DNA from: Streptomyces sp. NBC_01198
GTDB taxonomy: Bacteria; Actinomycetota; Actinomycetes; Streptomycetales; Streptomycetaceae
NCBI RefSeq assembly: GCF_036010485.1
Contig: NZ_CP108568.1
Location: forward strand, 1,736,001 to 1,800,000
DNA length: 64,000 nt
Direction of reading: 5' to 3'
Below are positions 53,467 to 63,130 of the stretch, piece after piece. Each line of letters starts with the position of its first letter. Position 1 is the first letter of the stretch. Below the pieces are notes generated by a model. The model worked only from the letters and a program-made list of their open reading frames with translations, did no database searches and was not told the DNA's origin. Made by a program: the position numbers and the translations under genes.

Positions 53467-54621
53467 TCACGCCTCCGTGGGATGCAGTCCTGCGGCGCCG
53501 GGCCGCTGCGGTTCTGTGCGGGGGTGTCCGGAACGGGCCGGCGCGGACGCGGGCGGGGAGATGCCGGGCGGTGGCGGGGCGCCGTCGCCGCGGGCCGCCG
53601 CTGCGCGGGTGAACACCCGCAGCAGTTCGTGCACGCGGTACAGCCCGCGCGGCCCCTCCTCCAGCAGGCCCGCGCCGACCAGGCTGTCCAGGACGCGACC
53701 GCCGTCCACGGGTTCGCCCGGGACGGGGTCGGCGCCGGGGACGGGCGGCGTGCGGGGCGGCGGTGACTGCCCGCGCGGCAGCCCGGCCTGCCGGCCGCTG
53801 GGCGACTCGCCGCGCAGGATGGCGAGTTCCAGCCGTTGCAGGGCCGAACCGGGGTCGACACCGAGCGCCTGGGCGAGGTACGACTTCAGCCGCCGGTATT
53901 CGGCCAGTGCCTCGGCCCGGCGGCCGGCCCGGTCCAGCGCTTCCATCAACTGCTCGGTGAAGCGCTCGTGCAGTGGATAGGCACGCGCGGTGGACCAGAT
54001 GTCGGCCAGCGCCTCGCGGTGCCTGCCGCACTCCAGTTCGAGATCGAAGACCCGCTCGATGGCGCGCAGCCATTCCTCGTGGAGCTTCGGCAACTCGTCG
54101 CGGTGCAGCAGGTCGGAGGGCACGTTGACCAGCAGTGGCGGCTGCCACAGGGCGAGCGCCTCGCGCAGCAGCCGCAGTTCGGCCTCGGGATCCCCGACGG
54201 CGTAGGCCGCGCCGAGCAGTTCGCGGAAGCGGACCAGGTCGAGGGTGGCGGCGTCCGCGGTCAGCCGGTATCCGCCCGGCACCGCCTCGATCATATTGCC
54301 CGCGATGCCGTACTTGCCGAACAGCCGGCGCAGCCGCAGAACACAGCTGTGCAGCGCGGACTTGCCCTGAGCGGGGGTTTCCTCACCCCAGATGACACGC
54401 TGCAGGAAATCCACGGAAACGACCGAGTTGGCATTCAGCAGCAATGCCGCGAGCAACGCCGCAGGTCGCGAGGGCTGAAGCACGACCGATTCCGTGCCGT
54501 CAGTGACCGCCAGCATTCCGAGTACGGTGAAGCGCGTGTGGTCCGCCGCACCCGACGACGGTCCCGAATTTCCCGATGATAATCCTGAACTGTTTTCGAG
54601 CGCGTTGGACAACACCACCAA
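53467..54621 (-). CDS. SARP-family transcriptional activator
   Basis: This 384-residue activator has an OmpR-like DNA-binding domain (VSVDFLQRVIWGEETPAQGKSALHSCVLRLRRLFG) and a bacterial transcriptional activation domain (FRELLGAAYAVGDPEAELRLLREALALWQPP, YPLHERFTEQLMEALDRAGRRAEALAEYRRLKSYLAQALGVDPG). SARPs switch on antibiotic clusters. It heads the biosynthetic operon and is cotranscribed with it, which suggests positive feedback. The start is uncertain (TTG 54621, GTG 54618 or 54615). The C-terminus after residue 290 is Pro-rich, with a possible short winged extension. Confidence 0.9.
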   Translation of the reverse strand: MVVLSNALENSSGLSSGNSGPSSGAADHTRFTVLGMLAVTDGTESVVLQPSRPAALLAALLLNANSVVSVDFLQRVIWGEETPAQGKSALHSCVLRLRRLFGKYGIAGNMIEAVPGGYRLTADAATLDLVRFRELLGAAYAVGDPEAELRLLREALALWQPPLLVNVPSDLLHRDELPKLHEEWLRAIERVFDLELECGRHREALADIWSTARAYPLHERFTEQLMEALDRAGRRAEALAEYRRLKSYLAQALGVDPGSALQRLELAILRGESPSGRQAGLPRGQSPPPRTPPVPGADPVPGEPVDGGRVLDSLVGAGLLEEGPRGLYRVHELLRVFTRAAAARGDGAPPPPGISPPASAPARSGHPRTEPQRPGAAGLHPTEA

Positions 54622-55224
54622 CCCACCATCCCCGTAGCCCCGTGTCGGCCGCTGCCGCCGTCCCGCAGGAGTGCGCGGGTCACCGGCTGAAATCCCAGTC
54701 GGTCTGGCTGGTTGCGGTCAACGAGGACAGTACGGCAGGCCTCTTTACCTTGTCCAGGGAATCCGGCTGACACCCGGCAATCAATGGCGCGGGCACCGTA
54801 CGCACGCCCGCAAAGCCGAATTCACGCCCGCAAACGGGACACACCGGACCGTGTATGCGGGTACGGATGCGAGCAATCGGACATATCCCGCAGAAATTAC
54901 CGGAATGTAAAGGGTCGTTAACTCTACCCATTACCAGGCGGCTTTACGCGAGCCATCCGCACGACGCCCCGGCTTTAGGCCGCGCGCCGATCGGCAGCAA
55001 ATAGAGGGTGATCATTCCGGGACGTGCACCTCGCGCCGCTGAGCTGCGGCGGAACCGGCGTTCCGCTCCGGGGTCGCACCGTGACCGTCCGGGGGCACGC
55101 GGCCGGCCCCCCGTGCCCAACGCCCCACCGGGCGGGCACAGGTGACGGACTGTCCGCCATCGGTTACAGCGGGCGGGAACTTCCTGCACTATGGGGTCAC
55201 CACACCGACCGGGAGCTGTGACCC
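54622..55224. other. SARP upstream region, no supported gene
   Basis: This 603-base divergent region has locally lower GC near 54730-54960. It carries a 12-base direct repeat, CACGCCCGCAAA at 54803-54814 and 54823-54834 (20-base period), the second copy followed by CGGG to form a CCCG-CAAA-CGGG hairpin. Short open frames here have no recognisable product. Confidence 0.5.
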
Positions 55225-55968
55225 ATGGCAGAGAGCGTGCTGGTGCGCTGTCCGGCCTGCCGCCGCGACCACACGTACACCGCACCGACGTATCCGTGCG
55301 CGTGCGGGGCGCCGCTCTGCCTTCCGGTGCTGCGCGGCGGGCTGCCGGTGGAGGTCAGGCACCGCTCCTGGGAGGACTCCTGGGTACGGCTGCGCTGCCC
55401 CGACTGCGGGCGCACCGACCACTGGCCGCAGCCGGAGTTCGGCTGCGCCTGCGGTGCGCTGATCCGGCTGCCGGTGGACGACGAGGCTACGGGCGCGCCG
55501 GGGCGGCTGCCCGTACCGCACACCGGCGGCCCGGTGCCCGAACCGGGCGGTGCAGTACCGCCGCCGACGACGCCGCGGCCACCGTTCCGCCCGGTCACCA
55601 TCCGCACCGGGCGGGACGCGCTGACGGCGGCGGCACAGTATCTGAAGTGGCTCGGCTTCGCCGACGTGCGGCTGGCCGGCGACCGTACGGCCAACGGCAT
55701 CGACCTGCGCGGCCAGGGCCTGGTCGCCCAGGTCGACCCGAGCACCCAGCCCACGCCGGTACGGGACGTCGAGTGCCTGTGGCTCAACTGCGCCAACGAG
55801 GACGCCGTCGGGGCGTTCTTCTCGCTCGCGGGCTACGCCCACGACGCCCGGCTGCGGGCGGACCACCTGGGCGTGCCGCTCTTCGTCATGGACCTCACGG
55901 GAACGCCGCAGCCGGTCAACGACGCGGCGGACGCCCTGATCCGCTCCGGCCCGCCCACCGCGGCCTGA
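55225..55968 (+). CDS. Zinc-ribbon protein with restriction-endonuclease-like C-terminus
   Basis: This 247-residue protein has two N-terminal zinc-ribbon modules (CPAC...CACG, residues 9-30; CPDC...CACG, residues 58-77), a Pro-rich linker, and a C-terminal domain (TAAAQYLKWLGFADVRLAG, ANGIDLRGQGLVAQVDP) with the spacing of PD-(D/E)xK nucleases. The second catalytic acid reads QVD rather than a canonical ExK, so activity is uncertain. It could be a defence or repair nuclease. No methyltransferase gene is adjacent. Confidence 0.65.
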   Translation: MAESVLVRCPACRRDHTYTAPTYPCACGAPLCLPVLRGGLPVEVRHRSWEDSWVRLRCPDCGRTDHWPQPEFGCACGALIRLPVDDEATGAPGRLPVPHTGGPVPEPGGAVPPPTTPRPPFRPVTIRTGRDALTAAAQYLKWLGFADVRLAGDRTANGIDLRGQGLVAQVDPSTQPTPVRDVECLWLNCANEDAVGAFFSLAGYAHDARLRADHLGVPLFVMDLTGTPQPVNDAADALIRSGPPTAA

Positions 55969-56009
55969 CCGCCCCCGCACCGGGTTGGGCCACCTGGGCG
56001 TCTCCGGCG

Positions 56010-57656
56010 TCACGCCCCCGGTGTGCCGCCGGGCGGTTCGGCGTCCCGGTGCGCGAAGCCCGAACGCAGCTCGATCTTGCGGACCTTGCCGCTGACCGTC
56101 ATCGGGAAGGCGTCCAGGACGTGCAGGTGCCGGGGGATCTTGAAGTGGGCCAGCCGGCCCTCGCAGTAGGCGGCGATCTCGCCGAGGGTCGGCGGGTCGG
56201 CGGGGTCGCGGGGGATGACGCAGGCCAGCACCTCCTCGCCGTAGGTGTCGTCGGGCACCCCGACCACCTGCACGTCGGCGACCTTGGGATGGGCGTAGAG
56301 GAACTCCTCGATCTCCCGCGGGTAGACGTTCTCCCCGCCCCTGATGATCATGTCCTTGATCCGGCCGACGATCGCCACGTAGCCGTCGTCGCGCATCACC
56401 GCGAGGTCGCCGGTGTGCATCCAGCGCCCGGCGTCCACCGCCTCGGCCGTACGGTCCGGTTCGTCCCAGTAGCCCAGCATCACCGAGTAGCCGCGCGTGC
56501 ACAGTTCACCGGCCGTGCCGCGCGGCAGCGTGACCCCCGACGAGGGGTCCACCACCTTGACCTCGATGTGCGGCAGCGCCCGGCCGACGGTGCCGGTGCG
56601 GTGATCCACCGGGTCGTCGCGCCGGGTCTGGGTGGACACCGGGGAGGTCTCGGTCATCCCGTAGCAGATGGACACCTCCGCCATGTGCATCTCGGCCATC
56701 ACCCGCTTCATCACCTCGACCGGGCACGGCGAGCCGGCCATGATGCCGGTGCGCAGCGAGCTGAGGTCGTAGTCGGCGAAGTCCGCCAGGCCGAGTTCGG
56801 CGATGAACATGGTGGGGACGCCGTAGAGCGCGGTGCAGCGCTCCAGCTCGACCGCGCGCAGGGTGGCGGCAGGGTCGAAGGACGGGGCCGGGATCACGAT
56901 GCAGGCGGCGTGCGAGGTGGCGCCGAGGTTGCCCATGACCATGCCGAAGCAGTGGTAGAACGGCACCGGCAGGCAGATCCGGTCCTGCTCGCTGTAGCCG
57001 ACCGTACCGCCCACGAAGTAGCCGTTGTTGAGGATGTTGTGGTGCGAGAGGGTGGCGCCCTTGGGGAAGCCGGTGGTGCCCGAGGTGTACTGGATGTTGA
57101 CCGGGTCGTCGCAGCTCAGGGTCGCCTCGACGGCGGCAAGATAGCCGGGGTCGAGGTCCTTGCCCGCCGCCGTCAGATCGTCCCAGGACGCGTCGCCGAT
57201 GTGCACGATCTCGCGCAGGTCGGGGCAGTTGACGCGGACCTCGGCGGCCATCAGGCGGTAGTCGGTGCCGCGGTGCTCGGTGGAGGCGATCAGCACCGAG
57301 ACGCCGGACTGCCGCAGGGCGTAGGCCAGTTCGTGCAGCCGGTAGGCCGGGTTGACGTTCACCATGATCGCGCCGAGCCGGGCGGTGGCGTACTGCACCA
57401 GCACCCACTCGGGGCAGTTGACCGCCCAGATGCCGACCCGGTCGCCCTTTCCGACCCCGCCGGCGGCCAGTCCGCGGGCCACCTCGTCGACCGCGCGGCC
57501 GAACTCGGCGTAGGTCCAGCGGCGGCCGGCGGGCACGTCGACCAGTGCCTCGCGGTCGGGGTGTGCGCTGATGGCCCGGTCGAGGTTGCGGCCGATCGTG
57601 TCGCCCAGCAAGGGGGTGCTCCCGGTTCCGTGTGCGTACGAGGGCTCGGCGCTCAC
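56010..57656 (-). CDS. Acyl-CoA synthetase (AMP-binding)
   Basis: This 548-residue ANL enzyme has the phosphate loop [27 protein letters not shown], the adenine/ribose region [35 protein letters not shown], and the catalytic Lys in [11 protein letters not shown]. It activates a carboxylic acid, probably a fatty or aromatic acid. GTG 57656 overlaps the stop of the preceding synthetase gene, so the two are coupled. Confidence 0.9.
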   Translation of the reverse strand: MSAEPSYAHGTGSTPLLGDTIGRNLDRAISAHPDREALVDVPAGRRWTYAEFGRAVDEVARGLAAGGVGKGDRVGIWAVNCPEWVLVQYATARLGAIMVNVNPAYRLHELAYALRQSGVSVLIASTEHRGTDYRLMAAEVRVNCPDLREIVHIGDASWDDLTAAGKDLDPGYLAAVEATLSCDDPVNIQYTSGTTGFPKGATLSHHNILNNGYFVGGTVGYSEQDRICLPVPFYHCFGMVMGNLGATSHAACIVIPAPSFDPAATLRAVELERCTALYGVPTMFIAELGLADFADYDLSSLRTGIMAGSPCPVEVMKRVMAEMHMAEVSICYGMTETSPVSTQTRRDDPVDHRTGTVGRALPHIEVKVVDPSSGVTLPRGTAGELCTRGYSVMLGYWDEPDRTAEAVDAGRWMHTGDLAVMRDDGYVAIVGRIKDMIIRGGENVYPREIEEFLYAHPKVADVQVVGVPDDTYGEEVLACVIPRDPADPPTLGEIAAYCEGRLAHFKIPRHLHVLDAFPMTVSGKVRKIELRSGFAHRDAEPPGGTPGA

Positions 57657-59329
57657 CGGTAGTCCTCCTCATGGAATTCCGCGCTCCCGTCGTGCATCGT
57701 CGCCTCGCGCAACTCGATCCGGCGGATCTTGCCGGAGACGGTCTTGGGCAGCGGGGCGAACTCCAGCCGCCTGATGCGCTTGTAGGGCGCGAGCACGGAA
57801 CGCGAGTGGGCGAAGATCGCCTTGGCGGTCTGGCCGTCGGGCGCCCAGCCCTCGGCGAGCACCACGTACGCCTTCGGGATCGCCAGCCGCAGCTCGTCCG
57901 GCGCGGGCACCACGGCCGCCTCGGCGACCGCCTCGTGCTCCAGCAGCGCGCTCTCCAGCTCGAAGGGGCTGATCTTGTAGTCGCTGGACTTGAAGACGTC
58001 GTCCGCGCGGCCCACGTAGGTGATGTAGCCGTCGGCGTCCCGGCTGCCGATGTCGCCGGTGCGGTAGTAGCCGCCGCCCATCGCCTCCTCGGTCCGCTCC
58101 GGGTCGCCCGCGTAGCCGGTCATCAGGCCGACCGGGCGGCTGCTCAGGTCGAGGCAGATCTCCCCCTCGTCGGCCGGCACGCCGGTCAGCGGGTCGATCA
58201 GCGTCACCGTGTAGCCGGGGGTGGGGCGCCCCATCGAGCCCGCCTTGACCAGCTGGCCCGGGGTGTTGGCGACCTGCACCGCGGTCTCGGTCTGCCCGAA
58301 GCCGTCCCTGATCACCACGCCCCACAGCCGCCGTACGTGCTCGATCACCTCGGGGTTGAGCGGTTCGCCGGCCGCCACCACCTCGCGCGGCGGAGTGCCG
58401 AGCGCGCTCAGGTCGGCCTGGATCAGCATCCGCCACACCGTGGGCGGCGCGCAGAAGCTGGTCACCCCGCAGCGGTCCATCTCGGCCATCAGCCGCGCCG
58501 GGTCGAACCGGGTGTAGTTGTGCACGAAGACCGTCGCCTCGGCGTTCCACGGCGCGAACAGGCTCGACCAGGCGTGCTTGGCCCAACCGGGTGAGGAGAT
58601 GTTCAGATGCACATCGCCCGGGCGCAGCCCGATCCAGTACATGGTGGCCAGGTGCCCGATCGGATACGACACGTGGGTGTGCTCGACCAGCTTGGGCTGG
58701 GCCGTGGTGCCGGAGGTGAAGTAGAGCATCAGCGGGTCGGACCCGGCGGTCGGGCCGTCGGGGGCGAAGCCCGGCGGCGTCGCGTACGCCTCCTCGTAGG
58801 CCAGCCAGGGGGCCGCGGCACCGCCGCCGACCGCGATCCTGGTGTAGTCGCCCGGCACCTCGTCGAACTTCCCCGTGTCGGCGGCCCGCACGACGGCGTG
58901 CCGTGCCCGGCCGCGGCCGATACGGTCCCGCAGGTCGGCCGGCCCCAGCAGCGGGGTCGCCGGAATGACCACCGCGCGCAGCTTCATCAGCGCCAGCGCG
59001 GACTCCCACTGCTCGACCTGGTTGCCCAGCATCAGCAGCACCCGGTCCCCGGCCCGTACCCCGCGGGCCCGCAGCCAGGACGCGACCCGGTCGGAGCGGT
59101 CGGACATCTCGCGGAAGGAGATCAGCGACTCGGTGCCGTCCTCCTCGACGATCCACAGGGCCGGGCGGTCGTTGCCCGCGGCGATCACGTCGAACCAGTC
59201 GAGGGCCCAGTTGAAGCGCGCGGGGTCCGGCCAGCGGAAGCCGTCGCGGGCCGCCGTATAGTCCTCGCGGTGCCGCAGCAGGAAGTCCCGGGCGGCCCGG
59301 AATGCCCCGGTCGCGTCCGATGCCGGCAT
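57653..59329 (-). CDS. Acyl-CoA synthetase (AMP-binding)
   Basis: This 558-residue ANL enzyme resembles medium-chain and aromatic acyl-CoA ligases: [24 protein letters not shown] near the start, [18 protein letters not shown], the FGQTETAV motif, [36 protein letters not shown], and [14 protein letters not shown] 59329 follows GAGGAGG. Divergent from the GAF-LuxR regulator gene. Confidence 0.9.
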   Translation of the reverse strand: MPASDATGAFRAARDFLLRHREDYTAARDGFRWPDPARFNWALDWFDVIAAGNDRPALWIVEEDGTESLISFREMSDRSDRVASWLRARGVRAGDRVLLMLGNQVEQWESALALMKLRAVVIPATPLLGPADLRDRIGRGRARHAVVRAADTGKFDEVPGDYTRIAVGGGAAAPWLAYEEAYATPPGFAPDGPTAGSDPLMLYFTSGTTAQPKLVEHTHVSYPIGHLATMYWIGLRPGDVHLNISSPGWAKHAWSSLFAPWNAEATVFVHNYTRFDPARLMAEMDRCGVTSFCAPPTVWRMLIQADLSALGTPPREVVAAGEPLNPEVIEHVRRLWGVVIRDGFGQTETAVQVANTPGQLVKAGSMGRPTPGYTVTLIDPLTGVPADEGEICLDLSSRPVGLMTGYAGDPERTEEAMGGGYYRTGDIGSRDADGYITYVGRADDVFKSSDYKISPFELESALLEHEAVAEAAVVPAPDELRLAIPKAYVVLAEGWAPDGQTAKAIFAHSRSVLAPYKRIRRLEFAPLPKTVSGKIRRIELREATMHDGSAEFHEEDYR

Positions 59330-59418
59330 GTGTCCTCCTCGTGGATGTCCCCTCGGTAGCATCGTGCGGTAGTGACGTGGGTCTCACTACCCCCGGACGG
59401 GGGTGAGGAGGTGGCGCG

Positions 59419-60267
59419 GTGGACGGCAGTCGTGGCGAGGCCATGGACGTGCGGGCCGCCCTGCTGCGCATGCGCAGATCAGGGCTGCTCCCGGTGGCCT
59501 TCGGCGGGCTGGTCGCGGCGGCCGGGGCGCAGCACTTCCGGATCAGCGAGCTGTCCGGCGCCGACACGGACTCGCTGCGCGGCCTCACCGTACGCACCGG
59601 GAACGGCCTCGGCGGCAAGACCCTGGCCCTCGGGCGCCCCTACGCGGTGACCGACTACGGCTCGTCCCGCGCCATCAGCCACGAATACGACGCCGCCGTC
59701 GCCGGGGAAGGGCTCCGCTCGGTGCTCGCCGTGCCCGTCGTGGTCCACCGGCAGGTGCGCGGGGTCCTCTACGGGGCGCTGCGCCAGCCGTACGCCCTCG
59801 GTGACCGGCCGCTGGCCGCCGCGATCGACGCGGCGCGCGATCTCGAACAGGCGCTCGCGGTACGGGACGAGGCGCGGCGGCTGCTGGCGTCCTGCCAGCC
59901 GCCGGTCGCGGCGGATCCGCGGGCCTGGGAGGAGGTGCGCGAAGCGCACGCCGAGTTGCGGGCGCTGGCGGTGCGCATCGCCGATGTGCGGCTCCGCCAG
60001 GAGCTGTTGACGGCGTGCGCGCGGCTGGCCTCGGCCGGCGCGCCGTCTTCCTCCCCCGCCCGCCCGCCCCTTGTCCAGCTCACCCCGCGCGAGCTGGACG
60101 TCCTCGCGACGGTCGCCTCGGGCGCCACCAACGCGGCGGCGGCCGCGCGGCTGCGGGTGCGGCCGGAGACGGTGAAGTCGTATCTGCGGTCGGCCATGCG
60201 CAAGTTGGGTGCGCACACCCGGCTCGAAGCGGTCACCACCGCCCGCCGCGCCGGGTTCCTCCCCTAG
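59419..60267 (+). CDS. GAF domain LuxR-type regulator
   Basis: This 282-residue protein has an N-terminal GAF-like sensor (residues 25-150: GLTVRTGNGLGGKTLALGRPY, GEGLRSVLAVPVV) and a C-terminal LuxR helix-turn-helix (LTPRELDVLATVASGATNAAAAARLRV, TVKSYLRSAMRKLGAHTRLEAV). It is divergent from the two acyl-CoA synthetase genes and likely controls them, with the acid or CoA ester as possible ligand. GTG 59419 follows GGAGG. Confidence 0.88.
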   Translation: MDGSRGEAMDVRAALLRMRRSGLLPVAFGGLVAAAGAQHFRISELSGADTDSLRGLTVRTGNGLGGKTLALGRPYAVTDYGSSRAISHEYDAAVAGEGLRSVLAVPVVVHRQVRGVLYGALRQPYALGDRPLAAAIDAARDLEQALAVRDEARRLLASCQPPVAADPRAWEEVREAHAELRALAVRIADVRLRQELLTACARLASAGAPSSSPARPPLVQLTPRELDVLATVASGATNAAAAARLRVRPETVKSYLRSAMRKLGAHTRLEAVTTARRAGFLP

Positions 60268-60329
60268 CGAGCCTCCGGCCCGCGCCCGTGAAAAACGCTC
60301 ACCTTCTGCGGGAGAGGGTGCCCTCAGGG

Positions 60330-60400
60330 ACGCGGGGAACTGCGCGCCCAGCCGCGACGGCGGGACGGTCCCGGGACGGCGGGAGGAGGCAGCCCCGGGG
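60330..60400 (+). repeat. Dispersed streptomycete intergenic repeat, single copy
   Basis: The stretch from GGACGCGGGGAACTGCGCG through GCCGCGACGGCGGGA matches, in opposite orientation, the core of the 74-base units at 63451-63856. It lies between the LuxR and LysE genes and contains no gene. Confidence 0.6.
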
Positions 60401-60446
60401 GGAAAACCGGGCGCGGAGCGGCGGGGGCGGGGGTAGCGTGCCGGGG

Positions 60447-61097
60447 GTGACGGTCGATCGGGTGGGCGGCTTCGCCGCGATGTCATTGGTGCTCGTGCTG
60501 ATTCCCGGCCCGAGCGTGCTGTTCGTGCTGGGCCGGGCACTCGCGCACGGCCGGCGGACGGCGCTCGGCAGCGTCCTGGGCAACGCGATCGGGGCGTACG
60601 CCCTGATCGCGCTGGTCGCGGTCGGACTCGGCGAGGTCGTGTCCCGCTCGGTCGCCCTCTTCGTCACGCTCAAGCTGGCCGGCGCGGCCTACCTGGTCTT
60701 CCTGGGCGTGAAGGCGTTCCGCCACCGCGACGCCCTGTCCGCCTCGCTGCGGGACGACGCGGGGGCGGCCGGGCCCCGCAGGGGCGACCTGCGCACCCTG
60801 TGGGAGGGCTTCGTCGTCGGGGTGACCAACCCCAAGACGATGGTGTTCTTCGCCGCCGTCCTCCCGCAGTTCGTGAACCGCGACGCCGGCCGCGTCCACG
60901 AGCAGATGCTGCTGCTCGGCCTGGTGTTCACCGTCATCGCGCTGCTGTGCGACAGCGGCTGGGCGCTGACCGCCTCGGCCGCGCGCGGCTGGTTCGCCCG
61001 CTCGCCGCGGCGGATGGCGGCGGTGGGCGGGACCGGCGGGCTCGCGATGATCGGCCTGGGCGTCACGGTCGCGGTCACCGGCCGCGCGGACACGTAG
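60447..61097 (+). CDS. LysE/RhtB-family amino-acid exporter
   Basis: This 216-residue membrane protein has the LysE fold: LVLVLIPGPSVLFVLGRALAHGRRTALGSVLGN early, GAAYLVFLGVKAF, then EGFVVGVTNPKTMVFFAAVLPQFV. It probably exports amino acids or related metabolites. GTG 60447 is chosen; GTG 60438 is in frame. No strong ribosome-binding site. Confidence 0.88.
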   Translation: MTVDRVGGFAAMSLVLVLIPGPSVLFVLGRALAHGRRTALGSVLGNAIGAYALIALVAVGLGEVVSRSVALFVTLKLAGAAYLVFLGVKAFRHRDALSASLRDDAGAAGPRRGDLRTLWEGFVVGVTNPKTMVFFAAVLPQFVNRDAGRVHEQMLLLGLVFTVIALLCDSGWALTASAARGWFARSPRRMAAVGGTGGLAMIGLGVTVAVTGRADT

Positions 61098-61146
61098 GAC
61101 CGCGGCGCGCGCGCTGGTGTGAGCAGGCGCACACCAGCGGCATCAG

Positions 61147-61164
61147 CGAAACGTTTGCGTTTCG
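61147..61164. promoter_or_regulatory. Palindrome 1 in MFS promoter
   Basis: CGAAACG-TTTG-CGTTTCG is a perfect inverted repeat. It overlaps a candidate -35 (TTGCGT, 61155-61160) that is 17 bases from TACGGT (61178-61183). TetR-type operators look like this. Confidence 0.6.
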
Positions 61165-61191
61165 ATACCCCTCGACGTACGGTCATGGAGT

Positions 61192-61206
61192 ACGAAACCG
61201 TTTCGT
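61192..61206. promoter_or_regulatory. Palindrome 2 in MFS promoter
   Basis: ACGAAAC-C-GTTTCGT is a perfect inverted repeat with the same CGAAAC/GTTTCG half-sites as palindrome 1, and lies between the putative promoter and the MFS ribosome-binding site. Confidence 0.6.
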
Positions 61207-61254
61207 TTTTCCTGCGGTACAGCCCTACCCGTCCCACCTCAGGAGCTCCGCCTG

Positions 61255-62781
61255 ATGTCCTCCCAATCAGCGGCCGACGTCCCCGTCGACCAGCTCAAGA
61301 AGCCCGCACCGGAAAAGACGCCTGGTGCGCGCACGGAAAGGGCGAACCACCGCTGGTGGGTCCTGGCCGTGATCGCGCTGGCGCAGCTGATGGTGGTGCT
61401 GGACGCCACCGTCGTGACCATCGCCCTGCCCTCCGCCCAGAAGGCGCTGGACTTCTCCGACGGCAACAGGCAGTGGATCGTCACCGCCTACTCCCTCTCC
61501 TTCGGCTCCCTGCTGCTGGTCGGCGGCCGGCTGGCCGACCTGGTCGGCCGCAGGATCGTCTTCCTGATCGGCGTCGTCGGTTTCGCCGGCGCCTCCGCGC
61601 TGGCCGGCGCGGCGCAGAACTTCGAAGTGCTGGTCACCGGCCGCGCCCTGCAGGGCCTGTTCGGCGCCCTGCTCGCCCCCGCGGCGCTCTCGCTGCTCAA
61701 CACGACCTTCACCGACGCCAAGGAGCGCGCGAAGGCCTTCGGCATCTACGGCGCCATCGCCGGTGCGGGCGGCGGTGTCGGCCTGCTGCTCGGCGGTGTG
61801 CTCACCGAGCACCTGAGCTGGCGCTGGACGCTGTACGTGAACCTGGTCTTCGCGGTGTTCGCCTTCCTCGGCGGTCTGGCGCTGCTGCGCAAGGACGCCC
61901 CCGCCGACCGGCAGAAGCTGGACCTGCCGGGCACCCTGCTGGTCACCGCGGGCCTGTTCTGCATCGTCTACGGCTTCTCCAACGCCGAGACCCACCACTG
62001 GGGATCCCCGATGACGTGGGGCTTCCTGGTCATCGGTGTCGTGCTGGTGGCGGCGTTCAGCTGGTGGCAGACCCGTGCCAAGCACCCGCTGCTGCCGCTG
62101 CGCGTGCTGCTGGACCGCAACCGCGGCGCGTCCTTCACGGTGCTCGCGCTCTCCGGCGCCGGGATGTTCGGCGTCTTCCTCTTCCTGACCTACTACCTGC
62201 AACTGTCGCTGCACTACAACCCGGTGAAGACCGGTCTGGGCTTCCTGCCGATGATCGGCGCCCTGATGGTGGCAGCCCAGCTGGTCACCAACACGCTGCT
62301 GCCGAAGCTCGGCCCGCGCCCGATCGTGCCCACCGGCATGGTGATGGCGGCGGCCGGCATGGCCTGGCTGACCGTTCTCGACCTCAACAGCACCTACGCG
62401 GCGAACGTGCTGCCGCCGCTGCTGGTGATCGGCTTCGGCCTCGGCCTGGTGATGCCCGCCTCGATGAGCGTGGCGACCGAGCGGGTCGCCGAGACGGACG
62501 CGGGCGTGACCTCGGCCGCGGTCAACACCATGCAGCAGGTGGGTGGTTCGATCGGCACCGCGCTGCTGAACACGCTGGCGGCCAGCGCCGGGGCCACGTA
62601 TCTGGCCCACCACACCGGCAAGCTCGTCGTGGCGCACGCTGCACTGCACAGCTACGCGACCGCGTACTGGTGGTCGGCGGGCCTGCTCGCGCTCGGCGGT
62701 GTGCTGGCGCTGTTCATGTACCGCGGCGGCCGCCCGGCGCCCAGCGAAGAGAGTGCCGCTCCCGCGCCCGTCCACATGTGA
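61255..62781 (+). CDS. DHA2-family multidrug MFS transporter
   Basis: This 508-residue membrane protein has about 14 transmembrane segments. Family markers are VLDATVVTIALPSAQKALDFS in helix 1, GGRLADLVGRR (motif A) and QGLFGALLAPAALSLLNTTF (motif C region). DHA2 pumps expel drugs with protons. Two CGAAAC palindromes precede it, but no TetR gene is in the window, so its repressor would be encoded elsewhere. AGGAG before the ATG. Confidence 0.92.
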   Translation: MSSQSAADVPVDQLKKPAPEKTPGARTERANHRWWVLAVIALAQLMVVLDATVVTIALPSAQKALDFSDGNRQWIVTAYSLSFGSLLLVGGRLADLVGRRIVFLIGVVGFAGASALAGAAQNFEVLVTGRALQGLFGALLAPAALSLLNTTFTDAKERAKAFGIYGAIAGAGGGVGLLLGGVLTEHLSWRWTLYVNLVFAVFAFLGGLALLRKDAPADRQKLDLPGTLLVTAGLFCIVYGFSNAETHHWGSPMTWGFLVIGVVLVAAFSWWQTRAKHPLLPLRVLLDRNRGASFTVLALSGAGMFGVFLFLTYYLQLSLHYNPVKTGLGFLPMIGALMVAAQLVTNTLLPKLGPRPIVPTGMVMAAAGMAWLTVLDLNSTYAANVLPPLLVIGFGLGLVMPASMSVATERVAETDAGVTSAAVNTMQQVGGSIGTALLNTLAASAGATYLAHHTGKLVVAHAALHSYATAYWWSAGLLALGGVLALFMYRGGRPAPSEESAAPAPVHM

Positions 62782-62809
62782 GCCGCAGGGCTCGTAGGGC
62801 TCCCTCAGC

Positions 62810-62841
62810 ACCCGGCGCCGCCTGAGCGGACGGCGCCGGGT
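62810..62841. terminator. Strong hairpin after MFS gene
   Basis: ACCCGGCGCCG and CGGCGCCGGGT form an 11-base perfect stem with a ten-base loop, 29 bases after the MFS stop. The remainder of the 349-base gap 62782-63130 shows no gene. Confidence 0.75.
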
Positions 62842-63130
62842 CCGGGGGCCGGCCGCCGGGTCATCGTGGGGACGGGACACCCGGCACCACCGGCCCCCCG
62901 CACACGCCGCCCCGCCGGATCGCGTCCCCCGTACGCGACACCGGCGGGACGGCTTTCGCGTTCCCGGGCCGCTCGGCTTCGGGCGGCCGCCCGCACCGTG
63001 TCCGTTCACTCTGATGGCCCCACAGCGCGCACGGGCGGGCTCCCGCCCGCCGGGGCCGGGGCACGAACACCGGCGACCAGGACCGTTACGCCCTGGGGCG
63101 GGTCTTCGCGCACCGGGTTACGGTGAGGGC

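Noticed and set aside
54680..55285. Short minus-strand frames upstream of the SARP gene (one with CxxC pairs)
   Set aside because: Codon usage and lack of ribosome-binding sites argue against genes; the region looks regulatory.
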